Positions 1 to 8,378 of a DNA stretch of 64,000 nt are shown here, one piece after another. Below the pieces are notes generated by a model. That model searched no databases, had not been told where the DNA came from, and was given only the letters and a program-made list of their open reading frames with translations. Each line of letters opens with the position of its first letter. Positions within the stretch are counted from its first letter, which is position 1. The position numbers and the translations under genes are program-made. The DNA comes from Rheinheimera mesophila (GTDB lineage: Bacteria; Pseudomonadota; Gammaproteobacteria; Enterobacterales; Alteromonadaceae), in the NCBI RefSeq assembly GCF_000986865.1, contig NZ_LAVS01000086.1, positions 139,487-203,486 on the forward strand. Direction: 5' to 3'.

Positions 1-154
1 GGTGGTGGTGGGCGTGTTGACCGGTGTGGATATGCTGGAAAATGCCAGCAGCGCCTTGCGCCGTGGTGTGCACAGAACCGCCAAAGACTGGGTGATCCGC
101 AAAACAGAAAAAGACTCTAAAACGCCAGAGTCCTCACAAGAGCAGCAAAAATAA
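1..154 (+). CDS. C-terminal end of an unidentified protein (partial)
   Basis: An open frame enters from the left edge and stops with TAA at 152-154, giving about 50 residues. It starts in a hydrophobic stretch (VVVGVLTG) and ends in a charged tail rich in Lys, Glu and Gln. The stop lies 10 bases before the next gene's start, so the two are probably co-transcribed. The fragment carries no motif I can assign; a hydrophobic stretch followed by a basic cytoplasmic tail would fit a membrane protein, but that is inference. Confidence 0.55.
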   Translation, partial: VVVGVLTGVDMLENASSALRRGVHRTAKDWVIRKTEKDSKTPESSQEQQK

Positions 155-164
155 AAGGATCGTT

Positions 165-1709
165 ATGTTGTTAGAAGCGGTATGGATAGGTTTTGCTTTT
201 AGCCTGGGTTTGTTGGTGCGCTTAATTGGTTTACCGCCTTTGATTGGCTATTTAGCCGCCGGTTTTATGATCACGGCCTCGGCAACAGAACTGGATCTGC
301 CCAAAGAGGGCAATGCCATTATCGCCCATGTGGCGCATCTGGGCGTATTATTGCTGTTATTTACTGTCGGTTTAAAACTCAATATCCGCAGTTTAGGTAA
401 ACCAGAAGTTTTAGGGGGGAGTCTGGCTCATTTTGCCAGTTCGGCTTTGTTGTACACCCCTATCATTTATCTGACCTTTGAACCGGATTGGTTTCATGCG
501 TTGATGCTTGCTGCTGCTCTGGCATTTTCCAGCACAGTGCTGGCCGCCAAAGTGCTGGAAGGCAAAAGGGAAATCCGCGCTTTCCATGGCCGGGTCGCTA
601 TCGGCATTCTGGTAATGCAAGACCTGATAGCCATGGCGCTGCTGAGTTTTACTCAGGGCATTACCCCGTCACCTTTTGCGGCTTTGGTGCTGCTGGTGCC
701 TTTGTTACGGCCTTTGCTGTATAAGCTGATGGATTTAACCGGCCATGATGATTTACAGATTTTATTTGGCGTGATGCTGGCTGTAGTGCTTGGCGGTTCG
801 GGATTTCATCTCATAGGTTTAAGTTCTGAATTAGGTGCTTTGGTGTTTGGCGCTCTGCTGGCCGGGCATAACAGAGCAGGGGAGTTGTCCAAAACCTTGT
901 GGGGGTTAAAAGAGTTTTTTCTGGTCGGTTTTTTTCTGCAAATTGGTTTAGGCGGTTTGCCGGATCAGCAGGCCTGGCTTTTTGCGGCGTTGATGACCGC
1001 TTTACTGCCCTTTAAAGCTGTACTGTTTTTTGCGTTGTTGGTGATGTTCAGATTAAGAGCCCGTAGTGCTTTTTTATCGGGTTTAGTGCTGAGTAATTAC
1101 AGTGAGTTTGCGCTTATTGTTGCTGCCAGTGTGATGCCACAATTTCTGATCCCGTTGGCTTTAACAGTAGCATTATCTTTTGTCGTGTCAGCCCCTTTAA
1201 ACCGCTTTGCTCACCCTTTGTATGAACGTTTGGCGCACCGGCTTATTCCGTTTGAGCGTGATATTCATCATCCGGACGAACAACCTGTGTCTTTGGGGGA
1301 TGCGGAAGTATTGATTATGGGCATGGGCCGCACCGGTTCGGCGGCTTATCAGTATCTGGAACACAAGTGTCATCTGGTCGCCTTAGACTCAGATCCGGCT
1401 AAAGTGACGGAGCATCAGGATAAGGGCAATAACGTACTATTCGCTGATGCGGAAGATCAGGTGTTCTGGCAGGGCTTAACCCTGGGGGGCATCAAAGCTG
1501 TGGTGCTGTGTTTAAATGACGTGGAAGCTAAAGTGATCGCCACTAAAAAACTGCGACAAGCAGGTTTTGCTGGATTGATTGTGTCGCACAGTATGCATAA
1601 AGATGAAGCTGCAGCTATCATGGCGGCGGGTGCTGATCACACTTATCTGACCATGTCAGAAGCTGGTGTAGGTTTAGGTGAAAGGGTACGGCAACATATT
1701 ACCCTGTAA
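165..1709 (+). CDS. Monovalent cation:proton antiporter, CPA2 family with TrkA-N domain
   Basis: This 514-residue inner-membrane protein has about a dozen hydrophobic segments over residues 1-370, the Na+/H+ exchanger fold of the CPA2 (KefB/YbaL/RosB) family. It should exchange K+ or Na+ for protons. Residues from about 385 form a cytoplasmic Rossmann domain of the TrkA-N type, opened by the nucleotide-binding motif GMGRTG and followed by acidic residues (LDSDP) where NAD would bind. There is no obvious C-terminal TrkA-C domain, which makes it shorter than KefB (about 600) and YbaL (558). The ATG at 165 has a good ribosome site (AAGGAT) 4 bases upstream. It follows the partial gene closely. 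The ion specificity cannot be read from the sequence. Confidence 0.85.
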   Translation: MLLEAVWIGFAFSLGLLVRLIGLPPLIGYLAAGFMITASATELDLPKEGNAIIAHVAHLGVLLLLFTVGLKLNIRSLGKPEVLGGSLAHFASSALLYTPIIYLTFEPDWFHALMLAAALAFSSTVLAAKVLEGKREIRAFHGRVAIGILVMQDLIAMALLSFTQGITPSPFAALVLLVPLLRPLLYKLMDLTGHDDLQILFGVMLAVVLGGSGFHLIGLSSELGALVFGALLAGHNRAGELSKTLWGLKEFFLVGFFLQIGLGGLPDQQAWLFAALMTALLPFKAVLFFALLVMFRLRARSAFLSGLVLSNYSEFALIVAASVMPQFLIPLALTVALSFVVSAPLNRFAHPLYERLAHRLIPFERDIHHPDEQPVSLGDAEVLIMGMGRTGSAAYQYLEHKCHLVALDSDPAKVTEHQDKGNNVLFADAEDQVFWQGLTLGGIKAVVLCLNDVEAKVIATKKLRQAGFAGLIVSHSMHKDEAAAIMAAGADHTYLTMSEAGVGLGERVRQHITL

Positions 1710-1719
1710 CCTTGTAAGC

Positions 1720-1742
1720 GGGGGCACCGCAGTGCCCCTTGT
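1720..1742. terminator. Hairpin between convergent antiporter and gdx genes
   Basis: GGGGCAC (1721-1727) pairs with GTGCCCC (1732-1738) around a CGCA loop. Only a short T stretch follows on the plus strand. It lies in the 37-base gap between two convergent genes, so it may serve either direction. Confidence 0.5.
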
Positions 1743-1746
1743 GTAC

Positions 1747-2061
1747 TTAAGAACTCAGTTTCAAGCCGATAATGCCTAATAAGATCAACGCAATGCTAAT
1801 CAGGCGCCCGGCTGTTGCCGGGTCGCCGAGCAGGTAAATTCCAACTATCACAGTGCCGATCGCACCTATGCCGGTCCAGACCGCATAGGCTGTACCGACG
1901 GGCAAATCGCGCATCGCCAGGCCAAGCAGGGTAATGCTCAAAAGCATTGCGCCAAGAGTCCAGACCGATGGCCAGAATTTAGTAAAACCTTCAGTGTATT
2001 TTAAACCCACAGCCCAACCGACTTCCAATAAGCCAGCCGCAACAAGCAATAACCAGTTCAT
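1747..2061 (-). CDS. gdx: Guanidinium exporter of the SMR family (Gdx/SugE)
   Basis: This 104-residue inner-membrane protein has four transmembrane helices and belongs to the small multidrug resistance family. The N-terminal signature [14 protein letters not shown] is that of the SugE/Gdx subgroup, which works as a dual-topology dimer exchanging guanidinium for two protons; the Glu in EVGW is the shared binding residue. The start is the ATG at 2061. A longer in-frame ORF begins at 2127, but it reads through a guanidine-II riboswitch and should not be translated. The riboswitch directly upstream supports guanidinium rather than quaternary ammonium as the natural substrate. Family length is about 105 residues. 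Confidence 0.93.
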   Translation of the reverse strand: MNWLLLVAAGLLEVGWAVGLKYTEGFTKFWPSVWTLGAMLLSITLLGLAMRDLPVGTAYAVWTGIGAIGTVIVGIYLLGDPATAGRLISIALILLGIIGLKLSS

Positions 2062-2083
2062 AAGGTATTCCAGTGTTTGAAGT

Positions 2084-2128
2084 TGGGGTCGTCCCCGATA
2101 TAAAGATGCGCTATTGGGTCGTCCCAAC
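2084..2128 (-). promoter_or_regulatory. Guanidine-II (mini-ykkC) riboswitch
   Basis: Read on the minus strand, two hairpins with identical ACGA loops follow each other: TTGGG-ACGA-CCCAA (2127-2114) and GGGG-ACGA-CCCC (2096-2085), joined by a 17-base linker. Paired stems with ACGR loops closed by G-C pairs are the defining features of the guanidine-II class, which binds guanidinium across the two loops and turns on export genes. The second hairpin ends about 23 bases before the gdx start codon, placing it to control access to the ribosome site. The match to both conserved loops and to the expected downstream gene makes this call strong. Confidence 0.93.
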
Positions 2129-2154
2129 AGGCCATAGTTGAAAAAAGCGCCGCA

Positions 2155-2183
2155 ATTTTAACCATGCAGACGCTTTAAGGCAA
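2155..2183 (-). promoter_or_regulatory. Probable sigma-70 promoter of gdx
   Basis: On the minus strand TTGCCT (2183-2178) and TAAAAT (2160-2155) are separated by 17 bases. Transcription would start near 2148, about 20 bases before the first riboswitch stem. Confidence 0.55.
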
Positions 2184-2198
2184 GCTTGAAGCCCAAAT

Positions 2199-2843
2199 CT
2201 AGTCGAGCGTCCCTGCTGCTATTTGCATATCTTCGCTGCTTTGCAATGCCACAGGCAAACAGAGTTTTAATGCCCGCACGACCATATCCACCGGCATCGA
2301 AGCGACTGACTTGCCTATAGCTTGTTCCGGAGCATAAGGGATATGTAAAAAACCTGCCCGTACTTTGGGTGTATCGCGCAGTTGGTGCATCAGCGCATAG
2401 AATACTGTGTTGCAGACATAGGTCCCTGCTGTGTACGACACTGCTGCAGGTATGCCCGCTTGCTTCAGGCTATTGACCATAGCTTTGATAGGCAAAGTGG
2501 TAAAGTAGGCGGCAGGGCCTTCTGTAACTACAGTTTTATCTATCGGCTGCTGTCCGGCATTGTCTGCTATACGGGCGTCGATAAAATTAATGGCCACTTT
2601 TTCAAAACACAGTTCAGTGCGCCCGCCAGCCTGACCTATAGCCAACACCAGTACAGGGTTTAATTCAGCAATGGCTGTTTTAAGTTGCTGCTGGCTTTGC
2701 TCAAACTCACAGGACAGTTGCCGACTGACAATCTGCACCTCATCGTCCAGTTGATAACCATCCAACTGCTGTGCGGCCAGCCAGGACGGATTGGTTTGTT
2801 CGCCACCAAAAGGCTCAAAGCCAGTTAATAAAATGCTGTGCAT
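2199..2843 (-). CDS. pcp: Pyroglutamyl-peptidase I
   Basis: This cytoplasmic cysteine peptidase of family C15 removes N-terminal pyroglutamate (5-oxoproline) from peptides. The 214-residue length is normal. The N-terminus carries the family start motif LLTGFEPFGG. The catalytic triad can be placed at Glu81 (in CFEKVA), Cys144 (TYVCNTVFYA) and His167 (FLHIPY). It lies 12 bases after the DUF979 gene on the same strand, so the operon order is DUF969, DUF979, pcp. This grouping links the peptidase to uptake or release of its product, 5-oxoproline. Confidence 0.95.
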   Translation of the reverse strand: MHSILLTGFEPFGGEQTNPSWLAAQQLDGYQLDDEVQIVSRQLSCEFEQSQQQLKTAIAELNPVLVLAIGQAGGRTELCFEKVAINFIDARIADNAGQQPIDKTVVTEGPAAYFTTLPIKAMVNSLKQAGIPAAVSYTAGTYVCNTVFYALMHQLRDTPKVRAGFLHIPYAPEQAIGKSVASMPVDMVVRALKLCLPVALQSSEDMQIAAGTLD

Positions 2844-2855
2844 AGCTGCTCCGGT

Positions 2856-3794
2856 TTAAAACATTAACAAATACATCAGCGCTATATTGACGCCAAGCAG
2901 TAGCAGTGCGGTTGGTGCCTGAGCTTTAATCACCGCATTTTTATCCGGCAGCTCTAAAAGTGCCGCCGGCACTATATTAAAGTTCGCCGCCATTGGGGTC
3001 AGCAAAGTGCCACAGTAGCCACAAAACATGCCGATAGCGGCCATAATGGCCGGATCGCCACCGTGCTGCAGCACCAGAAGTGGAATACCTATGCCTGCGG
3101 TGATCACCGGAAAAGCGGCAAAAGCATTACCCATTATCACAGTAAATAAGGCCATGCCCAAGGCATAACAAGCCACAGCCAGCAAAGGATGATTTAAATT
3201 TAAATACAAACTGGTTAACTGCGATACAGTTTCACCGACACCGGCCTGATTAAACAACAACCCCAAAGTAGCCAGTAACTGTGGCAATAAAAAGGCCCAG
3301 CCTATCGCTTCAATCAAGCGTGAGGACTCTTTCAGAGCTTGTTGCGGTCTCTCTTTGGTCAGATACAAAGCGGCCAATACGGCAAAAAAGGCGGCTAAAC
3401 CTAACGCTGATAACGTAGCGTTTTTTGCATCCAGCAAAGACCAGCCATCGCCCTGAATATGCACCAGAACCAAAGCTGAAAATACCGTAAGTCCGGGGAT
3501 CATCAGGGCAGGGATAAATAATTTATTGCCAAGACGTTTAACCGAGTCTAGCCGTTGTTGCAGTGCAAGCGTCTGGTAGTTGCCACCTTTGACACCACCA
3601 AAACCCGCCACGAAAGCCATCAGCACCACTAAGCCTCCGACCAGAGCAGGCGGCATCAAATCGCCTAATAAGAAAATCAGGCCATAACTGCACCAGAACA
3701 AGGCGCTGCTGTATCTTTTGTCGTTAAAGCTAAAAAACGCTACAGCAAAAAACAGCAGCGCAGCGATGTAATACAGCAAAGTCATACTAATCAT
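2856..3794 (-). CDS. DUF979 membrane protein, candidate 5-oxoproline transporter subunit
   Basis: This 312-residue inner-membrane protein has about nine or ten hydrophobic segments and no soluble domain. I recognise it as the DUF979 family, which is nearly always paired with DUF969 and often lies beside pyroglutamyl peptidase or 5-oxoprolinase genes; from that context the pair has been proposed to transport 5-oxoproline. The start ATG at 3794 overlaps the end of the DUF969 gene by 8 bases, and GGAA lies 7 bases before it, so the two are translationally coupled. A second in-frame ATG at 3785 is possible. The transport role is inference from context and has not been shown here. Confidence 0.8.
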   Translation of the reverse strand: MISMTLLYYIAALLFFAVAFFSFNDKRYSSALFWCSYGLIFLLGDLMPPALVGGLVVLMAFVAGFGGVKGGNYQTLALQQRLDSVKRLGNKLFIPALMIPGLTVFSALVLVHIQGDGWSLLDAKNATLSALGLAAFFAVLAALYLTKERPQQALKESSRLIEAIGWAFLLPQLLATLGLLFNQAGVGETVSQLTSLYLNLNHPLLAVACYALGMALFTVIMGNAFAAFPVITAGIGIPLLVLQHGGDPAIMAAIGMFCGYCGTLLTPMAANFNIVPAALLELPDKNAVIKAQAPTALLLLGVNIALMYLLMF

Positions 3795-4500
3795 GGCGCT
3801 GTTCCCGGGTCAGTTGCTGCTGAAGCTGACGAGCCAGATAAGCGTCAAAGCGCACCAACCTGGTACCGTGGATCAAAAAAGCCGCTATAGCGGTAGGAAT
3901 GCCCCACAGCGCGATATGCAATGGCTCGGTTTCAATGCCGGACTCGCGCAAGAAGGTGTGCATCAAAATAATGGCGCCAAAGGCGACAAAAATATCTTCA
4001 CCAAAGAACAAGCCGATATTGTCGGTTGCGGCTGACATAGCGCGGATTTGGTATTTAATTTTATCCGGCAGGCTTTGATGTTTTTGCTCAAAAGCCGCTT
4101 CTGCCATGGGAGAAAGCAAAGGCCTGACCATTTGTGGGTGTCCACCCAAACTGGTTAATCCGGCTGCGGCGCTGCTTTCACGTAACGCCAGGTAGACCAG
4201 CAATAAACGTCCGGTAGTAGCGGCTTTGATCTGTTGGATCCAGCTCTGGGCTTTCTCGCGCAGACCATGACGTTCTAAAAGACCCACCACAGCCAAAGGT
4301 AACAACAAAATCAGCGGCAAACTGCGGGTTTTTAGAAAGGCGGTGCCTAGAGACTCCAGCCAGGTCAGTACCGGCATCTTGACCACCATGCCAGTGGCAA
4401 AAGCTGCGACTGTCACCACCAGCACAGGGTTAAATTTTAATAAAAACCCGAGCATCACCACGGCAATGCCAAGTAAAGGCCAAAGGCTGAAATCAATCAT
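3787..4500 (-). CDS. DUF969 membrane protein, candidate 5-oxoproline transporter subunit
   Basis: This 237-residue protein has about six hydrophobic segments and a polar central region (roughly residues 105-165). It belongs to the DUF969 family, the constant partner of DUF979. The start chosen is the ATG at 4500 (MIDFSLWPLL), which has AGGA 5 bases upstream; an in-frame ATG at 4527 adds nine residues but has no ribosome site. It is the first gene of the three-gene operon ending in pcp. The likely job, with DUF979, is moving 5-oxoproline across the inner membrane, an inference from gene neighbourhood. Confidence 0.8.
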   Translation of the reverse strand: MIDFSLWPLLGIAVVMLGFLLKFNPVLVVTVAAFATGMVVKMPVLTWLESLGTAFLKTRSLPLILLLPLAVVGLLERHGLREKAQSWIQQIKAATTGRLLLVYLALRESSAAAGLTSLGGHPQMVRPLLSPMAEAAFEQKHQSLPDKIKYQIRAMSAATDNIGLFFGEDIFVAFGAIILMHTFLRESGIETEPLHIALWGIPTAIAAFLIHGTRLVRFDAYLARQLQQQLTREQRHD

Positions 4501-4699
4501 AAGGGTCCTGTTGTTAGGGGGATGCAAGACTATTGCTACACAAAATGACGGGAGAAGGCGAGTGCAAAACGCTAAAAATCAGTGGAAAAGCGATGCTTGC
4601 CTTTTGTAGTTTTTTATTCGAAACAGCGAATCTTTCGAGAGAAAAATTAGATGAAATTAGGCCGCTAAGCCGCGTCAGACCTGATGTTGTATCAAAAGC

Positions 4700-4728
4700 T
4701 CGACTCAACGAAAAACCCTCGCTATAAT
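4700..4728 (+). promoter_or_regulatory. Probable sigma-70 promoter of tig
   Basis: TCGACT (4700-4705) and a perfect TATAAT (4723-4728) are spaced by 17 bases. This is the only clear signal in the 332-base gap between the divergent DUF969 and tig genes (4501-4832); no small gene or RNA was seen in the rest of that gap. The leader to the tig start would be about 100 bases. Confidence 0.65.
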
Positions 4729-4832
4729 GCCGCGTCCTATATAACAGGTCTGGATTGTGTGCCTAAAGACAGAGCCCGGACAAGCGAAAAGATGGCGTAG
4801 CGAGACGCCCGATTTGATTTTGAGGTAACAAG

Positions 4833-6143
4833 ATGCAAGTTTCTGTTGAGACCACACAGGGTTTAGAACGCCGTTTGACCATTACTGTTCCAGCTGCTGC
4901 CATCAGCACTGAAGTAGAAAAAGAATTAAGAAATATTGCGAAAAATCGCCGTATTGATGGTTTCCGTCCAGGTAAAGCACCTGTCGCTATGATCAAAAAA
5001 ATGTTTGGCTTGTCTGTATTGCAAGACGTGGCGTCACGTCAGATGCAAAATCACTTTTATCAAGCCATCATTGCCAACAAACTGACTCCGGCTGGTGCTC
5101 CTACTTTTGCTCCTGGCCAATTGGCTGAAGGCAAAGATTTAGAATTCGCCGCCACCTTCGAAGTGTACCCGGAAGTTGAATTAAACGCTCTGGACAAAAT
5201 CGAAGTGACCAAGCCAGTGGTTGAGATCACTGCAGACGATTTAGAAACCATGTTAGGCACTTTGCGTAAGCAACATGCAACATGGGTAAAAACTGACGCT
5301 GCTGCCGCTTCAGGCGATCGCGTGGTCATCGATTTCGTCGGATCTATCGATGGTGAAGAGTTCGAAGGCGGTAAAGCTTCTGACTTCACGTTAGAATTAG
5401 GCCAGGGCCGGATGATTCCAGGTTTTGAAGACGGCATCATTGGTAAAAAAGCCGGTGAAGAAGTGACGGTTGACGTGACTTTCCCGGCTGAATACCATGC
5501 CGAAAACTTAAAAGGTAAAGCGGCTAAGTTTGCTGTGACGGTGAAAGCAGTTGAAGCTCAGCAGTTACCGGAAGTGAACGACGAGTTCGCTAAGCTGTTC
5601 GGCCTGGCCGAAGCTACTGTGGATGCGTTAAAAGTTGAAGTGAAAAAGAACATGGAGCGTGAGCTGAACAACAGCATCAAAGCCCGTGTCAAAGATCAGG
5701 TGATCAAAGGTTTGTTAGCCACTCACGAAGTGGAAGTGCCACAAGCTCTGATCGACAGCGAAATCGATGTATTACGTCGTCAGGCGCTGCAGCGTTTTGG
5801 CAACAATCTGGATCCGAAAAAATTACCAGAACTGCCAGCAACTCTGTTCACTGAACAAGCCAAAGACCGCGTTAAAGTGGGCCTGCTGTTAGGTGAAGTG
5901 ATCAAAACCAACAAACTGCAGGTGGAAGAAGCCCGCGTTCAGGCGCTGATTGAAACTGTGGCTTCTGCGTACGAAGATCCACAAGAAGTGATCCAGTACT
6001 ACAACAGCAACAAAGAACTGTTACAAGGCATGCGTAATGTCGCTTTAGAAGAACAGGCGATTGACCTGGTTCTGACCAAAGCCAAAGTAACAGAACAAAA
6101 AGCCAAGTTTGACGAGATCATGAATCCACAAGCGGCAAACTAA
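4833..6143 (+). CDS. tig: Trigger factor
   Basis: This 436-residue ribosome-bound chaperone and peptidyl-prolyl isomerase receives nascent chains at the exit tunnel. The N-terminal ribosome-binding domain contains the signature GFRPGKAP near residue 45. The FKBP-type isomerase domain spans about residues 150-245 ([14 protein letters not shown], then [14 protein letters not shown]), followed by the helical C-terminal arms. Length matches E. coli (432). It opens the conserved order tig-clpP-clpX-lon, a protein folding and turnover block. A terminator follows it, so clpP probably has its own promoter. Confidence 0.97.
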   Translation: MQVSVETTQGLERRLTITVPAAAISTEVEKELRNIAKNRRIDGFRPGKAPVAMIKKMFGLSVLQDVASRQMQNHFYQAIIANKLTPAGAPTFAPGQLAEGKDLEFAATFEVYPEVELNALDKIEVTKPVVEITADDLETMLGTLRKQHATWVKTDAAAASGDRVVIDFVGSIDGEEFEGGKASDFTLELGQGRMIPGFEDGIIGKKAGEEVTVDVTFPAEYHAENLKGKAAKFAVTVKAVEAQQLPEVNDEFAKLFGLAEATVDALKVEVKKNMERELNNSIKARVKDQVIKGLLATHEVEVPQALIDSEIDVLRRQALQRFGNNLDPKKLPELPATLFTEQAKDRVKVGLLLGEVIKTNKLQVEEARVQALIETVASAYEDPQEVIQYYNSNKELLQGMRNVALEEQAIDLVLTKAKVTEQKAKFDEIMNPQAAN

Positions 6144-6173
6144 GATTTGACATCTGTTTGTCAGGCAGTTTTA

Positions 6174-6211
6174 ATGGCTCGAGCATCATAGTTCGGGCCA
6201 TTTTTATTTTT
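6174..6211 (+). terminator. Rho-independent terminator after tig
   Basis: A 10-base stem (6174-6183 with 6192-6201, including two G-U pairs) with an 8-base loop is followed by a run of Ts interrupted by one A. Confidence 0.85.
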
Positions 6212-6217
6212 AGCTAC

Positions 6218-6245
6218 CTTATTCAGGCTATATCAGGCCCCTCTT
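6218..6245 (+). promoter_or_regulatory. Weak sigma-32-like promoter before clpP
   Basis: CTTATT (6218-6223), 14 bases, then CCCCTCTT (6238-6245) resembles the heat-shock pattern CTTGAA-N14-CCCCATNT but the second box matches only in part. ClpP is heat inducible in relatives, so the site is plausible; the sequence match alone is weak. Confidence 0.3.
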
Positions 6246-6266
6246 TTCAATAAAGGAAACCGCATT

Positions 6267-6890
6267 ATGGCATTTGAGCCGAGAATGAATGAATTAGTGA
6301 ATGCCTTAGTTCCTATCGTGATTGAGCAAACCGCTAAGGGTGAACGCTCTTTTGATATTTACTCGCGTTTGTTAAAAGAGCGGGTGATTTTCTTAACGGG
6401 TCAGGTCGAAGATCATATGGCCAACCTGATTGTCGCTCAGTTATTATTTTTAGAGTCTGAGAATCCGGAAAAAGATATTTATATCTACATCAACTCGCCG
6501 GGCGGCTCTGTCACTGCAGGGATGTCGATTTACGACACCATGCAGTATATCAAGCCAAATATCGCCACCGTCTGTGTGGGGCAGGCCTGCAGTATGGGGG
6601 CGTTTTTGTTATCTGGCGGTACGAAGGGCAAACGCTACTGTTTACCCAATGCCCGGGTGATGATTCACCAGCCTTTGGGTGGGTTCCAGGGCCAGGCCAC
6701 AGATTTTGAAATTCATGCCCGCGAAATTCTGACGATTAAAGAGAAGTTAAACCGTCTGATGGCAGAGCACTGTGGCAAAACTTATGAACAGGTTTGTAAA
6801 GATACAGAGCGTGATAACTTCTTAAGTGCTCAGCAAGCCTTGGAATATGGCCTGATCGATGCCATATTAACTCAAAGGGATGCGAAGTAA
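6267..6890 (+). CDS. clpP: ATP-dependent Clp protease proteolytic subunit
   Basis: This 207-residue serine peptidase forms the double heptameric chamber that degrades substrates fed by ClpX or ClpA. The catalytic Ser109 lies in GQACSMGAF and the catalytic His in MIHQPLGG; the Asp is expected in the CKDTERDNF segment. A short N-terminal propeptide is normal for the family. The ATG has AAGGAAA 7 bases upstream. It is followed 66 bases later by clpX, its ATPase partner, in the usual two-gene operon. Confidence 0.97.
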   Translation: MAFEPRMNELVNALVPIVIEQTAKGERSFDIYSRLLKERVIFLTGQVEDHMANLIVAQLLFLESENPEKDIYIYINSPGGSVTAGMSIYDTMQYIKPNIATVCVGQACSMGAFLLSGGTKGKRYCLPNARVMIHQPLGGFQGQATDFEIHAREILTIKEKLNRLMAEHCGKTYEQVCKDTERDNFLSAQQALEYGLIDAILTQRDAK

Positions 6891-6956
6891 GTTTAATTCA
6901 GGGGTGGTTAGGGGCGTTCAAGTCGGCCATCCCTCTGTAGTGGAAGAGGAAGTTAC

Positions 6957-8231
6957 ATGTCTGATCATCGCTCTGATGGCGAGAAAAGCAGCAAGTTGTT
7001 GTATTGCTCTTTTTGCGGCAAATCACAACATGAAGTGCGCAAACTGATCGCAGGCCCGCAGGTCTATATCTGCGATGAATGTGTTGATTTGTGCAATGAT
7101 ATTATTCGCGAAGAAATCAAAGATATTTCGCCAAAACGCGACAGCAATAAATTGCCGGTGCCCAAAGAGATCCGTGCCCACCTGGACGATTACGTCATAG
7201 GTCAGGACCATGCGAAAAAAGTTCTGGCAGTGGCGGTCTACAACCACTACAAACGCTTACGCAGCATGCAGCATAAACAGGATGTTGAGCTGAGCAAAAG
7301 TAACATTCTGCTGATTGGTCCTACAGGCAGTGGTAAAACCTTATTGGCTGAAACCTTAGCCCGTTTGCTGGATGTGCCTTTTACCATGGCCGACGCCACT
7401 ACTTTAACTGAAGCAGGTTATGTCGGTGAGGACGTCGAAAACATTATTCAGAAGTTATTGCAAAAATGCGATTACGATGTAGAAAAAGCCCAGCGTGGTA
7501 TTGTTTATATCGACGAAATCGACAAAATTTCCCGTAAATCTGACAATCCGTCCATCACCCGGGACGTATCAGGTGAGGGCGTTCAGCAAGCGCTGTTAAA
7601 GCTGATTGAAGGCACTATCGCCTCAGTACCGCCTCAGGGCGGTCGTAAGCATCCACAGCAGGAGTTCTTGCAGGTTGATACCTCAAAAATTCTGTTTATC
7701 TGTGGTGGCGCTTTTGCCGGACTGGATAAAGTGATTGAACAGCGCTGCGCTAAAGGTTCAGGCATAGGTTTTGCTGCCGAAGTGCGTGCCACGTCACAAA
7801 GCCGCAGTCTGACCGAGAGTTTTAAAGATGTGGAACCGGAAGATTTAGTCAAATACGGTTTAATTCCAGAGTTTATTGGTCGTCTGCCTGTGGTTGCCAC
7901 CTTAACTGAGCTGGATTTAGCTGCACTGATGCAAATCTTAAGTGAGCCGAAAAACGCCTTGGTGAAACAGTATGGCGCCTTATTCCAGATGGAAAATGTT
8001 GAGCTGGAGTTCCGCGAAGATGCGCTCAAAGCCATAGCGCAAAAAGCCATGGAGCGTAAAACCGGTGCCCGTGGGTTACGTTCTATCGTCGAAAATGTCT
8101 TGCTCGATACCATGTACGATTTACCGTCTATGGAGCATGTCAGCAAAGTGGTGATTGACGAAACAGTGATCCGTGGTGAGTCTCAACCCATATTGATCTA
8201 TGAAACAGTAGAAGCGGCAGCTTCTGTGTAA
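6957..8231 (+). CDS. clpX: ATP-dependent Clp protease ATP-binding subunit ClpX
   Basis: This 424-residue AAA+ unfoldase recognises tagged proteins and threads them into ClpP. The N-terminal zinc domain has its four Cys at 17, 20, 39 and 42. The ATPase core shows Walker A GPTGSGKT, the pore loop GYVG, Walker [10 protein letters not shown], the RKH loop (GGRKHPQ) and the ClpP-binding IGF loop (GSGIGF). Length equals E. coli ClpX. All signature elements are intact. A hairpin with a T tract follows the gene. Confidence 0.98.
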   Translation: MSDHRSDGEKSSKLLYCSFCGKSQHEVRKLIAGPQVYICDECVDLCNDIIREEIKDISPKRDSNKLPVPKEIRAHLDDYVIGQDHAKKVLAVAVYNHYKRLRSMQHKQDVELSKSNILLIGPTGSGKTLLAETLARLLDVPFTMADATTLTEAGYVGEDVENIIQKLLQKCDYDVEKAQRGIVYIDEIDKISRKSDNPSITRDVSGEGVQQALLKLIEGTIASVPPQGGRKHPQQEFLQVDTSKILFICGGAFAGLDKVIEQRCAKGSGIGFAAEVRATSQSRSLTESFKDVEPEDLVKYGLIPEFIGRLPVVATLTELDLAALMQILSEPKNALVKQYGALFQMENVELEFREDALKAIAQKAMERKTGARGLRSIVENVLLDTMYDLPSMEHVSKVVIDETVIRGESQPILIYETVEAAASV

Positions 8232-8240
8232 TTAAATAAG

Positions 8241-8291
8241 GGCCAGAGTACGATTAAGTCAGTGATTTAATTTTACTCCGGCCGCATTTTT
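8241..8291 (+). terminator. Probable terminator after clpX
   Basis: GGCCAGAGTA (8241-8250) pairs with TACTCCGGCC (8274-8283) with one mismatch. A smaller inner stem lies within the loop, and five Ts follow at 8287-8291. Confidence 0.6.
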
Positions 8292-8304
8292 ACCGCGCTA
8301 ACTC

Positions 8305-8332
8305 ATTGAAGTGACATAAACAGCCCCCATAT
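8305..8332 (+). promoter_or_regulatory. Sigma-32 heat-shock promoter of lon
   Basis: ATTGAA (8305-8310), a 14-base spacer, then a perfect CCCCATAT (8325-8332) fits the RpoH consensus CTTGAA-N13/15-CCCCATNT. It lies about 47 bases before the lon start codon. lon is a classic heat-shock gene, which agrees with the site. Confidence 0.8.
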
Positions 8333-8378
8333 ACTGTTCAATCGTGTCACCTGCAGTAAATAATTCGAGAGAGATTTC

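Noticed and set aside
2062-2127. N-terminal extension of the gdx ORF (22 residues)
   Set aside because: It is encoded by the guanidine-II riboswitch hairpins and lacks family similarity; the ATG at 2061 gives the normal start.
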